This document shows, piece after piece, positions 36,001 to 50,503 of a stretch of DNA of 64,000 bases. A program made the translations under genes and the position numbers. The notes under the pieces are model-generated. The model did not search any database. It worked only from the letters and a program-made list of their open reading frames with translations, and was not told where the DNA came from. The stretch comes from Neocallimastix lanati (nom. inval.) (Eukaryota > Neocallimastigomycota > Neocallimastigomycetes > Neocallimastigales > Neocallimastigaceae), in contig JACVTC010000002.1 in assembly GCA_016946835.1 (NCBI GenBank), forward strand, positions 1,189,501 to 1,253,500. Direction: 5' to 3'. The stretch's first letter is position 1. Every line of letters starts with the position of its first letter.

Positions 36001-36261
36001 TTCATATATTATTTCATAATATTTTTCATTTTATTTTTCATTTTATTTTTCATTTTATTTTTATTGTATTTATAAATAAATAAAATACTAATATAATATA
36101 GAAATTATAAATTAGTTATATAATATTTAAATAAATACACATATATTAAGATATATTTCATATTTTATAACCTTCAAAAAAAAAAAAAAACTTTTTTTTC
36201 AAATTTTTTAAAAAAAAACTATAATCAATATATAAATATATAATAAAACAAAAAATTATAA

Positions 36262-36304
<43 letters not shown>
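36001..36304. other. AT-rich spacer
   Basis: A TTTCATTTTA repeat near 36020-36062 and poly-A runs. No gene is visible. Confidence 0.5.
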
Positions 36305-37160
36305 CAATTAATCATAGAAATTTTTTTTTAATACAATAAAAAATAAAAATAAGTTCAAAAGTTATAAAAGTTTCGGTGTGATGTATACTATGTGAGGTAA
36401 CATGATCACCATTTAAATCTAAAATAATAAAAATTAAAATAATAAAAACAAAGAAGTAACATCTTTAAAATAGATAGTGTGATGTTCAACTATACTCTCC
36501 CCCCTGAAAATATAGAAAGATTCTCATTAAGAGAATTACTCTCTGTAGTTTCGGTGAGTGGAACTAGACTGTTAGTATTTGTGTTTGAAATATATATAAT
36601 AGGACTACTAATAGGTATTGTTCCTAAGCCATATCGGTATGATGTCGGCATTCTTGGTACTGAAAGATTTCTTATTAAATCAATCAAAAAATAACTAAAG
36701 AGAACTATTAATGATAGGTTTTTATTTTAGAAAGATAACGTGAAAGCCCCAACAATATACTGAACATTTGTTCATTTTAATGTCTTCGTTTCTCCAGTAT
36801 CAAATTGTAGCTCATTTACTAAAGCTGAAATTCCACTAATAAAGAATATGAAAATTACATTTATTGATAAAATATTCATATTCTAATATATTAGAATGGT
36901 AAGAATATATTGGTAATAAAGGAAAGAGTTCTTATTTTATCATTGAATATTGTAAAATGGACATTGATGAAATCTATCTAAAGATTCTCATCTTTTATAA
37001 TGAATAAAAGGAAAAATATTCAATTATCCAATGGATGAAAGACTGTTCACCCTCTCTACTTATCCACATCATGGGCAGACTTTCAGACAATTATCAAAAA
37101 TTCTATCACTTCTGATAGCAATAGTAGCAATAGTAGTGTTGTATTTGAAACCAGAACTTA
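36305..37160 (-). pseudogene. LINE relic, family B, copy 2
   Basis: The part 36310-36690 aligns with copy 3: the plus strand shares AAAAATAAGTTCAA, GGTGTGATGTATACTA, AACATGATCACCA and ACTCTCCCC. On the minus strand the encoded C-terminus VPRMPTSYRYG...TNTNSLVPLTE matches VPTSYRYG and TNSTVPNTE of copy 3. Farther right, minus-strand words with spaced Cys (NCLKVCP, VERVNSL) fit a LINE C-terminal zinc region, but that half is uncertain. Confidence 0.6.
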
Positions 37161-37517
37161 AATCATAATATCCAGTTAAAACCTCAATTGAATAATTTTC
37201 TTGTTTCAATATATTTGTATTTTTTATAATTTATACCATTAATTCCTTGACATTTTACAATTATTTGACCAATAGAATAAAATTACTATCATGAGATTAT
37301 ATTTTTTTTTTTTTTATTTCGGCAAGTTATATGTGGGAATTTTCCCTTCCTAACAAACAAAAAAAATAATAAAACCTAGAAATAATATCTTTAAAATAAA
37401 TAGTAGAATTATGTCTAATATAATTGTTGTTTTCTGAATTTGTTTAACCATATTTAGAGAAGATTATGAGATTATAAATTTTATTGATTTATTTATTAAG
37501 AAAAACAATAAGAGTGG

Positions 37518-37582
<65 letters not shown>

Positions 37583-37615
37583 AAATAAAAATAAACAGTG
37601 AAGTAATATAAATTA
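37161..37615. other. AT-rich spacer with long poly-A and AT run
   Basis: Holds a poly-A tract followed by an AT dinucleotide run at about 37519-37577. No gene is visible. Confidence 0.5.
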
Positions 37616-38140
37616 TTTTTTTTTTTTAGACTAGGAAGAGAATACACTTCTAGTGCTTTATTAAATAGATTAAAATATTTTTATGTATTAAATTTAATTA
37701 TAAAAAAAATACATTATATATATTTAAAAAATAAAAAAAAAATAAAATGTATGTGAAAGATTAAGTAAAATAAAAAATATTAAAAAGTTAAGAAATAAGA
37801 AATTTTAATTATTCAAAGAAAATTTAATGTAATAAAGAATAAAAATAAGTTCAAGAGTTAAAAAAAAAATTTGGTGTGATGTATACTACGAGTAGTAACA
37901 TGATCACCAGTTAAATCTAAAATAATAAAACAAAGAAATAACTTCTTTAAAATAGATAGGTGTGTTATCCACTAAACTCTCCCCTAAACCACAAGACAGA
38001 TCATCAAAAGTTGAATTACTTACTATAGGTTCTGTGTTTGGAACTGTGCTGTTCGTTAATGTGTATTGATGAGAATTAACAGGACTTCTAACTGCACCAT
38101 TCCATTGCCATATCGGTACGACGTCGGCACTCTTGGTAAT
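37616..38140 (-). pseudogene. LINE relic, family B, copy 3 (3' end)
   Basis: Starts with poly-T (the poly(A) tail), then AGACTAGGAAG as in copy 4, and carries the family's conserved block ending at ATCGGTACGACGTCGGCACTC. The minus strand encodes remnants of the ORF C-terminus, including VPTSYRYG in one frame and TLTNSTVPNTEP in another, so it is frame-broken. Confidence 0.7.
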
Positions 38141-38681
38141 ATAAAATTATAAAATAAAATAAAATATAATATAATATAAAATAATATAATATAATATAAT
38201 ATAATATAATATAATATAATATAATATAATATAATATAATATAATATAATATAATATAATATAATAATTCAATTTAATTTTTTATTTTTTATTTATTCTT
38301 TATTTTTTATTTTTTTTATTTTTTTTTTTTTTTTAATTCAAATTATTATTTGCTAAAAAGAGAAAATAATATATATATACTTTACAATATATAAATATTA
38401 TTATTATTATTTTTTTTTTTAAATAAATAATATATATATATATATTAATATTTTTTACTTTTAAATATTAATGTCTTATAAATATTATTACTATTATTAT
38501 TATTATTTTAAAAGTTTATAAATAAAATTTAATACAAAATTAAAACTTTTTTTTAATATATGTAAGAATGATTAAATGAGTTTTGTTTTGAAAAAAAAAA
38601 TTTTTTTTCTGGTTATTACTTTTTAATTAATTAAAAATATAAATGATATTTAAAAAAATTTAAATAAAAACTTTTAGTTTT

Positions 38682-38725
<44 letters not shown>

Positions 38726-38829
38726 TTATTTATTTATTTATTTATTTATTCGATTTTATTTGATTTTATTTGACTTTCTTGATATTTTTGTTCTTACTTA
38801 AATCATTATTTTTTAATATTGTATATCAT
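38141..38829. repeat. ATAAT pentamer array and poly-T, downstream of UBA1
   Basis: A pure (ATAAT)n array occupies about 38165-38266 and a poly-T/TTTA stretch about 38680-38750. This is the 3' flank of the ubiquitin E1 gene. Confidence 0.8.
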
Positions 38830-41800
38830 TTATGGACGAATAACACAACGAACATATGGAACTTCAACATCTTCATCGTTCTTATCATTGACACATAATT
38901 CTAAAACAAGAGATTTAACATGATCTGGAATTGGTTTTTTGGAAACAGTTTCAACTAAAGTAGAAATCCTTAATGAATCGAAGGAAAAAAAAAAATAAAA
39001 ACAAATAAATACAAATAAATAAAAAATATTAATAAACATATTAATAAACATAAAATAATAATAATAATAATAATAATATATATATATATATATATATAAA
39101 TTAAAAAATTACAATCATTATATAATATGATAAAAAATGAAATAAATAAAATACAATAATATTCATATTCAACTCACTTCATGTTAAGTCTTTCTTGAAG
39201 TTTCTTTGATTGCATAAATGAAGAATATAACATACTGACACCACATGACATCATAGTAATTTCTAATTCATATTTTTCCTTAAATAAGTCGATAATTTGT
39301 TGAAGAGTAAGATCACCTTCAATATCGAAACGGTCCCATAAAGTCCATTCAACATCATAGTATTTCATCTTTTGGGCAGCAATTGGTTCAGAGAAACCAA
39401 AGAATGGTAAAGCAAGGTTTAAGAAACCATTCTTATAATCTTCAAGTTTATTCTTACCATCAATGATCTTATATAATTCTAAACAGTCAAGACCAGTAAC
39501 TAAAGCAGTAGTAGTAGCAATAGCTGGAATAATCTTACCAGCAATAAACTTGGTCTTAGAACGATCGGCTAAAGCAATATCATAATTAGTAGCACGAAGG
39601 TTAGAAGCAGCAGTGATGAAATCAATATGGAAGTTGGTATCATCATCCTTTTCGAATTCAGCTGGATTCATACGATATCCAACTAAAGTTGATGGACTTG
39701 GAATTTTAGCAATTAAATCTTCAATTTCCTTTTCATCTGGAAGAGCGTTTTGAACGTTTTCATTTTCATTTACTTGAATCTTAACACCCTTCTTTGGCTC
39801 AAACTTCTTAACAGTAATAGTAGCAAGTTCATTCTTGAAGACTTGAACGTCAGTTTCACCAGTTAAACCGTAGTTAAAAGCGTGAAGGTTAGCTGCAGCA
39901 ATAATAAAGTCCATATGTAACTTATTGTTCATATCGAAAACAATTGGAGTTGGGGCACGCTTTGGACCTGACCAGAATGGTTGACCACTAGAGGTAACAG
40001 AATCCTTTGGGAAATTGAATAATAATTGTTGAATACTATTATTGTATAATTCTTCAAAGATTTCTCTAGCCCAAATAATACATTCACGGAAAGTCTTTGG
40101 TTTCCAAGTAACAAGATAGTTGTATATAGATTGAATAGTATCCTTTTGAGTACCAGCTTGCTTACGAACACTGTCAAGGTAATTTGGTTGAGTTAAGTGA
40201 AGATTAACATTATCAGCAGATTGCTTAAATAATTCTTCGAATTTATCACGAGCCCATTGAATAGTGTGTTCAATAGCATTAGGGAAGTTCTTTAAAGTAC
40301 AAATTGGAATTGACTTTTCTGGTGGATCTTGAGAAGAAGAGTATGATTCAGTTAAGTGTGGAATAATAACTTGAGTGTTACCTTTAGTACCTAATGTACC
40401 AGATTCAATTAAAGGTTTTCTGTAGAAGACACATCTAAGATCAACATACTTTCTAGCATCAACATTATCTAAAGCATTAGTAACACCAGAAAGAGATTCC
40501 CAGAAGTCATCATTGAAAATGTTTTCAGTTTCAACACCAACACGATCAGAATATGACTTAATATGTCCAATAGTTTGTTTATTCATCTTGTGAATTGCGT
40601 TGGCAGCGGTTTCAGATTTTAATTTAGTTACATCCCATGGACGGAATAAGAATTGTCTGTTTAAGTTACTCTTTTCAATACTATCCATATCAGTTAAATA
40701 AATGAAACCATTCTTACCAACACCTAAACCCATCATGGCCCAATTCTTTAACATTTCACAACCAATAGCACCAGCACCAACTAAGAACTCTTTAGTATTT
40801 TCAATCTTTTCTTGGAAGTCCTTACCGAAAACGGCAATTTGATTATCATATCTGGAACCAATTGGAGCACATAATTCTTCAGTAAGTGGTTGAGATGGAA
40901 GAGATTCAAGAGAATCGAAATACATGTATTGTGAAATTGGCATAAACTTACCACTAATAGCTTTTAAAACTTCTTGAGCAACTAAACCACCAAATAAGGC
41001 GGCCATTGGTGAAAGATCACCTCTGGATTGGTAAGCAAGTTCCTTAATTAACTTATCATCAATATCAACTGGATTTGGGGAAGCACTATTAATTTCCTTA
41101 GCAATAGCTAAAACATCATTAGCATCATTTTCATTTCTTGGAATAGGATATCTACCATTCTTTTCAACAAATGAATCTAAAGCTTGGAAACCAACATGTA
41201 ATTGACCTGGTCTATCAAATTTAGCAAAGTCAGAAATGAACATTTCTGGTTCCTTAATAGAATCAACTAAATTTTTCTACATTAAAAAAAAAAAAATTGA
41301 AAATTAAAAAATTTTTTTTTTTAATTATCAATTATATATTTAAATTAATTATTTGAATTTTATGAATTTATATAATGAAATTGAATATATAATTAAAATT
41401 ATAATTAATAATAATATTAATAAACTTACGAATTTTAAGGTTTTTGGCTGCTTAACTTGATGGAATAAACCACCACTTACATAATCAGATAAATTGGAAG
41501 TATCACCAATACTAAATGTGTATGGACCTAAAACAGAAATCTTTTTTGGTTCACATCCATTTAATTCAGTCATTCCCTTAATTTCAGTGAACGTAACATA
41601 ATCACCGTCTTCTAAGTTGTGTCTAGTTTCATCCAAACAAGTAACAACACTTTGGTCTGCAGACTTTTTAATAAAAAAAAAATAAATAAATAAAAAAATA
41701 AAATAATTTAATAAATAATAAATATATTAAATAATATATACACAATAAAATTAAAACTTGTTAACTATATATATAATAAAATTTTTATACTTATATTTAC

Positions 41801-42943
41801 CTTAGTAATAGCAGCAACCATACCAGACTTTGGTTCTTCACCAGTTTGATCAGTGACTTCAAAGGCATCACCAAAATCATTGAAAGTCATACTTTAATAA
41901 TAAATAAATTAGATATGAATATATATAATATTATTATAAAATAAATTTTAAAAAAAAAAATAAAATAAATATTACTCATTATCTCATTTCATATATTTAC
42001 CCGAATAAACCATTAGTACGAGTAGAAATAAATTTAATACCATTTGGATGAGTAATATTGTTAATTTCAATTTGTTGCTTAAGTGGAACATTAGTACAAA
42101 CAACAACCTAATTTAATATATAAAAATATAATATAATAATTTTATATTTCAAATATTTTATGTTAATACTTAAAATTACATACTGCAATATATAAATTAT
42201 GTTTAAATATTATAAAATAATTAAAAACATTTAATTAAATATAATTTACTTGATAGTTAGTAATGTTTGACATTAAATCACCATCTAAAACGGAAACCGG
42301 AACATAATTATTTAATTCCTTAAGACGTGGACAACTAGCTTCATCTCTTCTCTTGCCAACATCTTCTTCAGTTAAGAAGAACTATAATAAATAAATAAAT
42401 ATATAAAAATAAAAGAATTATTAGTTATAATTAATTTTGTATTTATTAAATATTTATTTAAGCTTACTTGAGAAGATAAATCAGATAATTGAGTTAATTC
42501 TGGATCATATAAAGTAACAGACTTGACACCAGCAAGAATGACATTTTTAGCTATTATTTTTAGTTTTTCAAAAAAAATTAAAATTCGAAAGTAAATACTA
42601 CTAATATCTAAATATCAATATATTTTTATAATAATTTTCTGAAGCAGATATTTAATTGAATTATTACCAATTTCAACACCAAGACCACGTAAACCAATAA
42701 TAAGTACATTGGATTGACTCATACGTAACATGGCTTCTCGACCAAGTACATAACTATTATATTTAAATAAAAATTAAATAATGAATTGTTTTATTATTCT
42801 TGTATCCTTCAAATATATATTACATATATATAATTTTTTCTTTTCTGTAAATATTTATTTATTATTAAAATTTATTTATATTTGTACAGTTGTCTAGAGT
42901 ATAAACTTTCATCGATAGTGTTATCAACGTCCATAGAGGCCAT
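38830..42943 (-). CDS. UBA1: Ubiquitin-activating enzyme E1
   Basis: Nine exons read leftward: 42943-42888, 42753-42668, 42550-42468, 42381-42250, 42107-42001, 41891-41801, 41663-41430, 41276-39178 and 38968-38830. All have GT-AG borders and consistent phase. The product is 1008 residues, close to yeast Uba1 (1024). It begins [20 protein letters not shown], with the inactive adenylation half ([14 protein letters not shown]). The active adenylation half has [11 protein letters not shown] (about 429) and [11 protein letters not shown]. The catalytic Cys is C589 in [16 protein letters not shown]. The C-terminal ubiquitin-fold domain ends [10 protein letters not shown]. It activates ubiquitin with ATP and passes it to E2 enzymes in cytosol and nucleus. 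Seven of eight introns lie in the first quarter of the coding sequence. No lesion is seen. Confidence 0.97.
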
Positions 42944-43837
42944 TTTTTCTAATTAAATTTTAATATATATATTTATAAATATAAAAAAAAAAATATAATA
43001 ATTAATTAATTAATTAAAAGAGGACATAATATTATTAATAAAAATAATTTCTCAATAAAAAATTATATTTGAAAATTATTCAAAATTTCCTTTCGTTTTA
43101 GTTTTATTTTTATTTAATTAATTATTTTAAATAATTTATATTTACCTTTTTTTATTTATTTTATTATTAAATATTGAGTTGTTTGTTTTGGTTTTAAATA
43201 TTAATAAATAATTAATAATAATTATATATTAAATTTTAATAAGTATATATATAAAGTTATACTATATATACCTTTATGTATTGAATATGATTTGAAATAG
43301 ATAAATTTTAAAAAAGAATAAATACGATTTAAAATTGTCTTTAAAATAATTTCTTTAAATGACTTTTTTCCTCCTTATTTAAATTTTCAATTATTTATTT
43401 ATTTTAATCCTTTTTCTTAATTTTTACAAATAGCTATAAATTTGCAAGCAAATTACTCTGTAAAAATAAAATATAAGAAAAAAAAATCCAACAAAATAAG
43501 CTCTTAAATTTAATTTAAGATCAATAAAACTAAAATTAAGTTTGTTTTTCCTTTAAAGCAGTTATGAAGAAAGAAAAAAAAAAAAAAAAAAAAAAAAGAA
43601 AAAAGAAAATTCAAAAATAAGAAAAATTTATTTTGATAGAAAAGAATATATTACATATAATATATTTAATTTATTTCAAATTCAATTTATAATTTTTCTG
43701 CTAATTTTTCTATTAATTTTTTTTACACATATTATATATTAGTATATATTGATTATTCTATTTAATTCTACTAATACCATATAATATATTATTTTTAATT
43801 AAATAAAAAAGTAAAATCATCCATTAAAATATTTGTT
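42944..43837. other. Upstream region of UBA1
   Basis: AT-rich, with a poly-A tract near 43576-43597. It should contain the UBA1 promoter, but no specific element can be named. Confidence 0.5.
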
Positions 43838-44036
<199 letters not shown>

Positions 44037-44521
44037 TTAATTATATTCAATATAAAAGACATAATAATAATTTTTTGTCCAATTTTATGAATAATTTTTT
44101 TCTTTAATTCCAAGATTTTTCTGTACTGATTTGCTTAGATTCAAAATAATTAATATTATTTTTAAGCCTTTATAGCTGTTATAAACATTTATCAATATAT
44201 TTAAAAATAAAATAATAATAATAATAATAATAATATACAAATATCATAATATTTTCTCTCTTAATAATATAGTATTTAATAAAATCAATTCTCTTAATAA
44301 CAAATTAATACACTATTCCAATCTACTATTATTATATTTTTATTATTATTATTATTTATTTATGGTAAATAAAACGTTATCATAATTAAAAATAACACTT
44401 AATTATTAAAATATATATCTAAAAAAACTATAATAATAACATGAGTAATAACAGTATTATAATTATTTTAACAATTAAATTATGTAAATTATTGTTAAAA
44501 ATTATTTAATAATGTATGATG

Positions 44522-44575
<54 letters not shown>

Positions 44576-44899
44576 TTTTATTATTTTATTTTATTTTATT
44601 TTATTGATTTATTGATTTTTTTTTTTTTTTTTTTTTTTTTTAATTATTATTACTACTTTTTTATTTATTATATTTTACCTATTTATTTACTTTTATTGTT
44701 ATTATAATTAATTAAGTTTGTAAATTTTGTTATTAATATTAAATAAAAGATAAAAAATATATAATATTACTATTATTTTCTTTTCCTATTGAATAATAAA
44801 AACTATCTATATTATTTATACAATTACTTATATAAAATCATATTAACTTTAATTATCAAGTATTGTAGAATTGTATTATCAATAGCTTTATTTTATTTT

Positions 44900-44935
<36 letters not shown>

Positions 44936-45183
44936 TTGTTTTTTTCTTTTTATATTTGTTTTTGTTTTATTTTTTGATTTTTTTTATATATATATTTATT
45001 TTTTCTCTTATTATGTTTTTTTTTTTTTTTCATTTTTGTTTTTATCGATTTTTTATTATTATTTTATTATTTATGTATAACTTTCTAAAAAAATAAAAAA
45101 AAAAGACAACTTTTTTCTTTTATCTTAATTTAAATTAATAAATTTATATTTATGAAAAATTGTCTATTTATTTAAGAATATAT
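44037..45183. other. AT-rich intergenic region between UBA1 and ERD2
   Basis: ATT repeats (about 44527-44560), several poly-T tracts and no gene. The end of this stretch is the 3' flank of ERD2. Confidence 0.6.
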
Positions 45184-46340
45184 TTATGCTGGAAGAGAGA
45201 ACTTTTGTCCCCTAAATACCCTATTAATATTAATAAATAAAAATAAAAATTGTTTAATTATATATACGTATTTTCACAATTTCTTAAAAAAACAAATAGA
45301 TAAACAAAATATATTAATAATACTCACTTTGTAATATATATATATAAGAAATCAGAATAGATTGCAGTTTGAATTACACCCGATATAACAACAATCCAGT
45401 AAATTTGGTTGTCAACGAAGTAACGCCAGATCCAATTTAAGATATATAAGGCACGGTAAGCACCTAAAGCAAATAAGTAATGACTAGTAATGGTTTCAGC
45501 TTCACCAGTACGTTGCATTTGGAATAATTGAGGAAGGATGGCAACAGCTTCTAAGTAAATAGAGAAAGTCCAAAAAACCTATTAAAATTAATTTAATAAA
45601 AAAAAACATTAATAAAAATATATTTTTGATATTTTTCTCTTTTATTAAATTTATAAAATTTATAATTTAATATCTTACTTCCATGAATGAGAATTCATAA
45701 TTAAAGATTAAAGCTAAAACAGCGCATGGAACAATTAAGTACTCAATCTTAAAAGTATCTAATGATGGTTCCCAGGTAGCCTTGAATTTGAACTTCATTA
45801 AGTAAACAATGTAGAAAGAAGTAGCAATGAAGAAAATCTTCATGAGAGTGTTATATAATGAAATATAAGTGGTAAACAAATCAAGGTAACGAGTGCAGAA
45901 AACAATCACATATAAAAGTTGAGATTTGAAAGAAATACCTTTAATAAGAAAAAAAAAAAGAAAAAGAAAAAGTCATGAGATTTAATATATTTTTCTCTTT
46001 ATTGTTACTTTTCTTATATATGTATATGAAAAATATACATATTCTTTTGAATTATTTATATTTTGTTTAATTTCGAATTTATCAAAAATAATTTTTATTT
46101 AAAATATTTTATTTTTACTAAATTAATCCTGTCTATATCTTTCCTATTTTTTTTTTTTTTTTTATTACTATTATTATTATATCTATAATCTTATTTATAA
46201 CAATGAGAAATTTATTTTCTTCCATTAAATATTTAATATAATTTTGTACCTGCAGCAGACCTAGTCTTTGTTATCTTCAATAAAAGAATAATAATTGAAA
46301 TCAAGTGCATTAAATCAGCAACTAATCTAAAAAGATTCAT
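45184..46340 (-). CDS. ERD2: ER lumen protein-retaining (KDEL/HDEL) receptor
   Basis: Four exons, 46340-46250, 45938-45679, 45578-45328 and 45220-45184, give 212 residues, the same length as human KDEL receptors. The family marks are present: [13 protein letters not shown] at the start, then [71 protein letters not shown] and the tail [12 protein letters not shown]. It is a seven-helix Golgi/ER membrane receptor that binds HDEL-type C-termini of escaped ER residents and returns them in COPI vesicles. In this organism it serves the pathway that exports dockerin enzymes. All splice sites keep the frame and no lesion is seen. Confidence 0.97.
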
Positions 46341-47950
46341 TTTCTATTATATTTTATATTTATTATTTGAATAGATTATAAAATTAATTTATACCAAAAA
46401 TAAAAAAGTTAGTAGTTTTATAAAATACATAATAAAAATAAATTTTCAATTAACAAATTAAAAGAAAAACAACCGAGAGTACTAATTAGAAACTATTTTA
46501 ACAAAATATATTAAAAATATTTATATATATCATTTTATTCAAATTTAATTGAAATTTCTATTATTTTTAAAATACTAATAATTTTGGTAAAATATCTTTT
46601 ATTAAATTATTAATATATTATTATTTTCTATGTTAAATATGTTTTTTGCTTCATATCTTTCTAAAATCAATTTAATCTAATTATTATTAAAAATAAGTAT
46701 ATCTATTTCAATATAATTTATTTAATTTATTTAAATTAATTTTTAGTTGAAATAATAACTTACGTTATAATACTTTTATTATATTCTAAAAAATAAAAAA
46801 AATAATAAGTTGAATTTTTATAAATTTATTATCTATTATATTTATTTCTATTTTTCTTTTTTGTTTATTTTATATTTAGATTTTAAAAGTATATTAATTT
46901 TGTTTTAGTTTTGTTTTATTATTTATTTGATTCTTTTTTTTTATTGTTTTTTATTTATTATTATTTTTAGGATTATTTATCAAACAAAAAAAAAAAAGTA
47001 AATAAAAAGAACACTTCAATAAAACTTTTTTTTTTTTTCTATATTTATATAATTTAATATAATTTAATAATAAAATGAATAATTATATATATTAATTTTA
47101 ATATATAATACATAATAAACAATTAGTATTTATTTTTATTTTTTTTCATATAAAAAAAAAAATTTCTATCTAAAATATATTGATTAAATAATAATTTAAA
47201 TCATTTATATTCTATTATATATATTAATATAAAAATAATTAATTCAAAATTTTTCTAGTATTTTTTTTTATGTAACATCTTTTTTATTCTAATTAATTGA
47301 ATACATTGTATTACATTATTATACAATAATTTACGTAATCATTTCAATTTAATAATTTTCATTTTTTTATATACACAAAATTTAGGTGGATGTTATTATT
47401 TTTGATCAAATTAAAGTAATAAAATGAAGTTTTTTTTTTTTTTTTAAATAAAAGATTAACATATAAAAAAAAATTTACTATTTTTTTTTAATAATTTATA
47501 ATATTATGCTAATATGAAATAGTATATAGGCTAGTAATACTATAATAGCTTCATTTTATAATTCATAAGTAAAAAAAAATTATTATTATCAATTTTATTT
47601 TTTTTTATTTTATTTTCTTAATATTTTAAATATAAATAATATTATTTTATTATTTTTTTATTCATTTTTTATGTAGCAAAATGATAAAATAATAGTAAGA
47701 AAAGTTTTAATTTCTTGAAAATTACTCTCAAATTTGTAATATTTATAATTGCAAACTTGTAATATTTATGACTATTAAAAATAATGGAAATTGGAATAAA
47801 TTAAAACATTAAAAATGTGTTTTTTTTTTTTTTTTTGCCTTCATATTTAATCTGTTTAGTACTAAAAATAAAACCTAATATATCTTTTGTAGTTTTTAAG
47901 CTTATTATTCTTTATAATTTACAGATAATATATATAAAATATTAAATTTC

Positions 47951-47952
<2 letters not shown>
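46341..47952. other. AT-rich upstream region of ERD2
   Basis: No gene. Poly-A/T tracts only. Confidence 0.55.

Positions 47953-48034
<82 letters not shown>
47953..48034. repeat. (ATT)n microsatellite
   Basis: About 27 uninterrupted ATT units. Confidence 0.95.
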
Positions 48035-48035
<1 letters not shown>

Positions 48036-49380
48036 GTGGTTATTATTTTGTAAAAAGATACATAAATGTATTATATTAATTGTATACAATGTTTTTTGAA
48101 TTTAAAATTTAGATAGAGTTTTTTAAATGCAAAAAAATTTTTTTGGTAAAATTTATTAAACTTATAGTTGTAAGGGTATTATTGGTTAAAATAGAAGTTT
48201 AATATATGACTTTTTCTAAAAAATATAGTATAAAATTATTTATCTTTTTTCATAACAAGATTTTATTATTACTAAATAAATATATATAAACAAATAATAA
48301 ATTATACATAAATAAATACATAAATAAATAAACAAATAAATGAATGAAAAAATAAATAAAATCAATTAAGAAACTAACATTAATAATATAAATAATATAA
48401 TTTAATTATCTATATACATTTTTTTATTATTTTATCTTTATTAACAAACTGTTTTATGTTTATATAAATGCATAATAATATTCGAATACTTAAAAAAAGG
48501 AACATATGAACTAATTATTAATTATTGAATTGTAGAATAAATAGATCAGTCAATTCCCTATTATTGAAGTTTACCAATCCTCAATAGATAATGTAACCTG
48601 TATTAATTAAATATCTATATTAGTTTGGTATTGGGGATCTAATACCTAGTTCCAAAAATTAATTGTCATTATCTGAATAATAAAAAAGGAACCTTAGGAA
48701 AGTTTTTTGCAATTGTATCTTATAATTGTTCTTACGAAAACCATTCATTTACAACCTCCTCTCTATTAATTATTATATTATATTTAATTTTTTATTATTT
48801 TTAATTTTTATAATTAGAAAAATAATATGTTAATATATATTAAATATTGTTTAAAAATAAAAATAAAAAATACTACATAAAATACATTATATTTCATTCA
48901 GTATATATATTAAAAATTATATTAGATATTTAATAATTTATTAATGTATATATATATATATATAAAATTTTATTTTGCTTAATTCTATTTTTTAATTTTT
49001 TTTTTTTTTTTAATTATATTTTTAATTTTTTAATTTTTTTATTTTTTTATTTTTTTATTTTTATATTTTTTATTTTTGTTTTAACATTGGCAAAGCATTA
49101 AATAAATAACTTAATAACAGCATATATTTACTAAAAAAAAAAAAAAAAAAGTATTATTATTAATATGATAATAGCATAATCACAACCATATTTAAAACCT
49201 CATCATTCCTTAGAAAATTAACTAATTATGTTCTATAATGAAAATATTTGTTATATCAAATAAAATATTTAACTTTGAAAAAATATGAAAAATATATATT
49301 TGAATTATTAATTTATAATATATATATCATATATATTACTAAAGAATAGTATAATTTTATACTTTTCAAAAACACTATTT

Positions 49381-49425
<45 letters not shown>

Positions 49426-49551
49426 GAAAAAAAATAATTATAATTATTATAATAATAATTATAATTTTCTATAATAGATACATTAAGGTACTATTTCTAT
49501 TGATTACTAAAAAAAAAAAAAAAAAAAAAAAAAAATTTACATATATTTAAT
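48035..49551. other. AT-rich intergenic region with a GC-richer patch
   Basis: A patch at about 48530-48765 is less A/T-biased and includes GGTATT-GGGGATCT-AATACC, a short inverted repeat, and ACAACCTCCTCTC. No frame is open. It may be a mobile-element scrap. The rest is poly-T and poly-A, then the 3' flank of the LRR gene. Confidence 0.45.
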
Positions 49552-50470
49552 TTATATATTTTTTATTCCGTTAATTTGTGATGGAAGCCTTGGTAATGAT
49601 GGCTGTTTCATGTTTAATAATTCATTTACTGTAACTGATTTGGATAGAGATGAGAGTGACGCATTGATATCTTCTGAAGAATTATTTCTTGATAAATTAT
49701 AGTTATTAACTTGTTCATTTTTAATATCATTATTTGTTAATCCATTTGTTACAGAAGATCCTTTTATATTTTTACGATAATGTTTTGATTTTATTGTAAA
49801 TATATGTTTTACACTATTTCTATATTGTGAAGTTGAATCAGACCCTGTGGATTTTAACGATAGTTTTTGGTTTTTAGTAGTAATATCATTAAGCGAAGAA
49901 GTTGATGAGGAAGATGTCGACGTATTTGGTACAACTGAATTATTTAAAGAATAAATTGAGCTATCATTATTAGTACCTTCATTATCCTTATATTTATATC
50001 TCTTATTTTGATTTTCAATATCTCTTAAACTCTTTGGAGCTGTTATAGGACGAATTTTAAACATTTCTCGAATACGTTCTTCATTGGAATTAAAGTGAAC
50101 ACAGCAAAGTCGGTATTCGTATGGTATATCTTTATCATTTTTATGTAAAATACGAACTCTTCTAATATAAGTTTCAAAATAAGGACCATGACAAAATGAA
50201 CATGTTTTATACGAAGATAAGTAATAAAGTAAATCATCCTGAATTAGATGGGTTGGCATTAATAAATGGTTTCTTATTATTGTTCTAGCTGCTAATTCTT
50301 TTAATGTAGGTATTTTTAATTCAACTTTATTTTCATTATTTATTGGTTCTTCAATTGTACTATTATCTTCATCATCTTCATTTAATGATATACTTTCCGT
50401 TTCAAGTTCTTGATTTAATGTAGTAGATGATGAATTAACTAATATTAAACATATTACAATTTAAATATAA

Positions 50471-50503
<33 letters not shown>

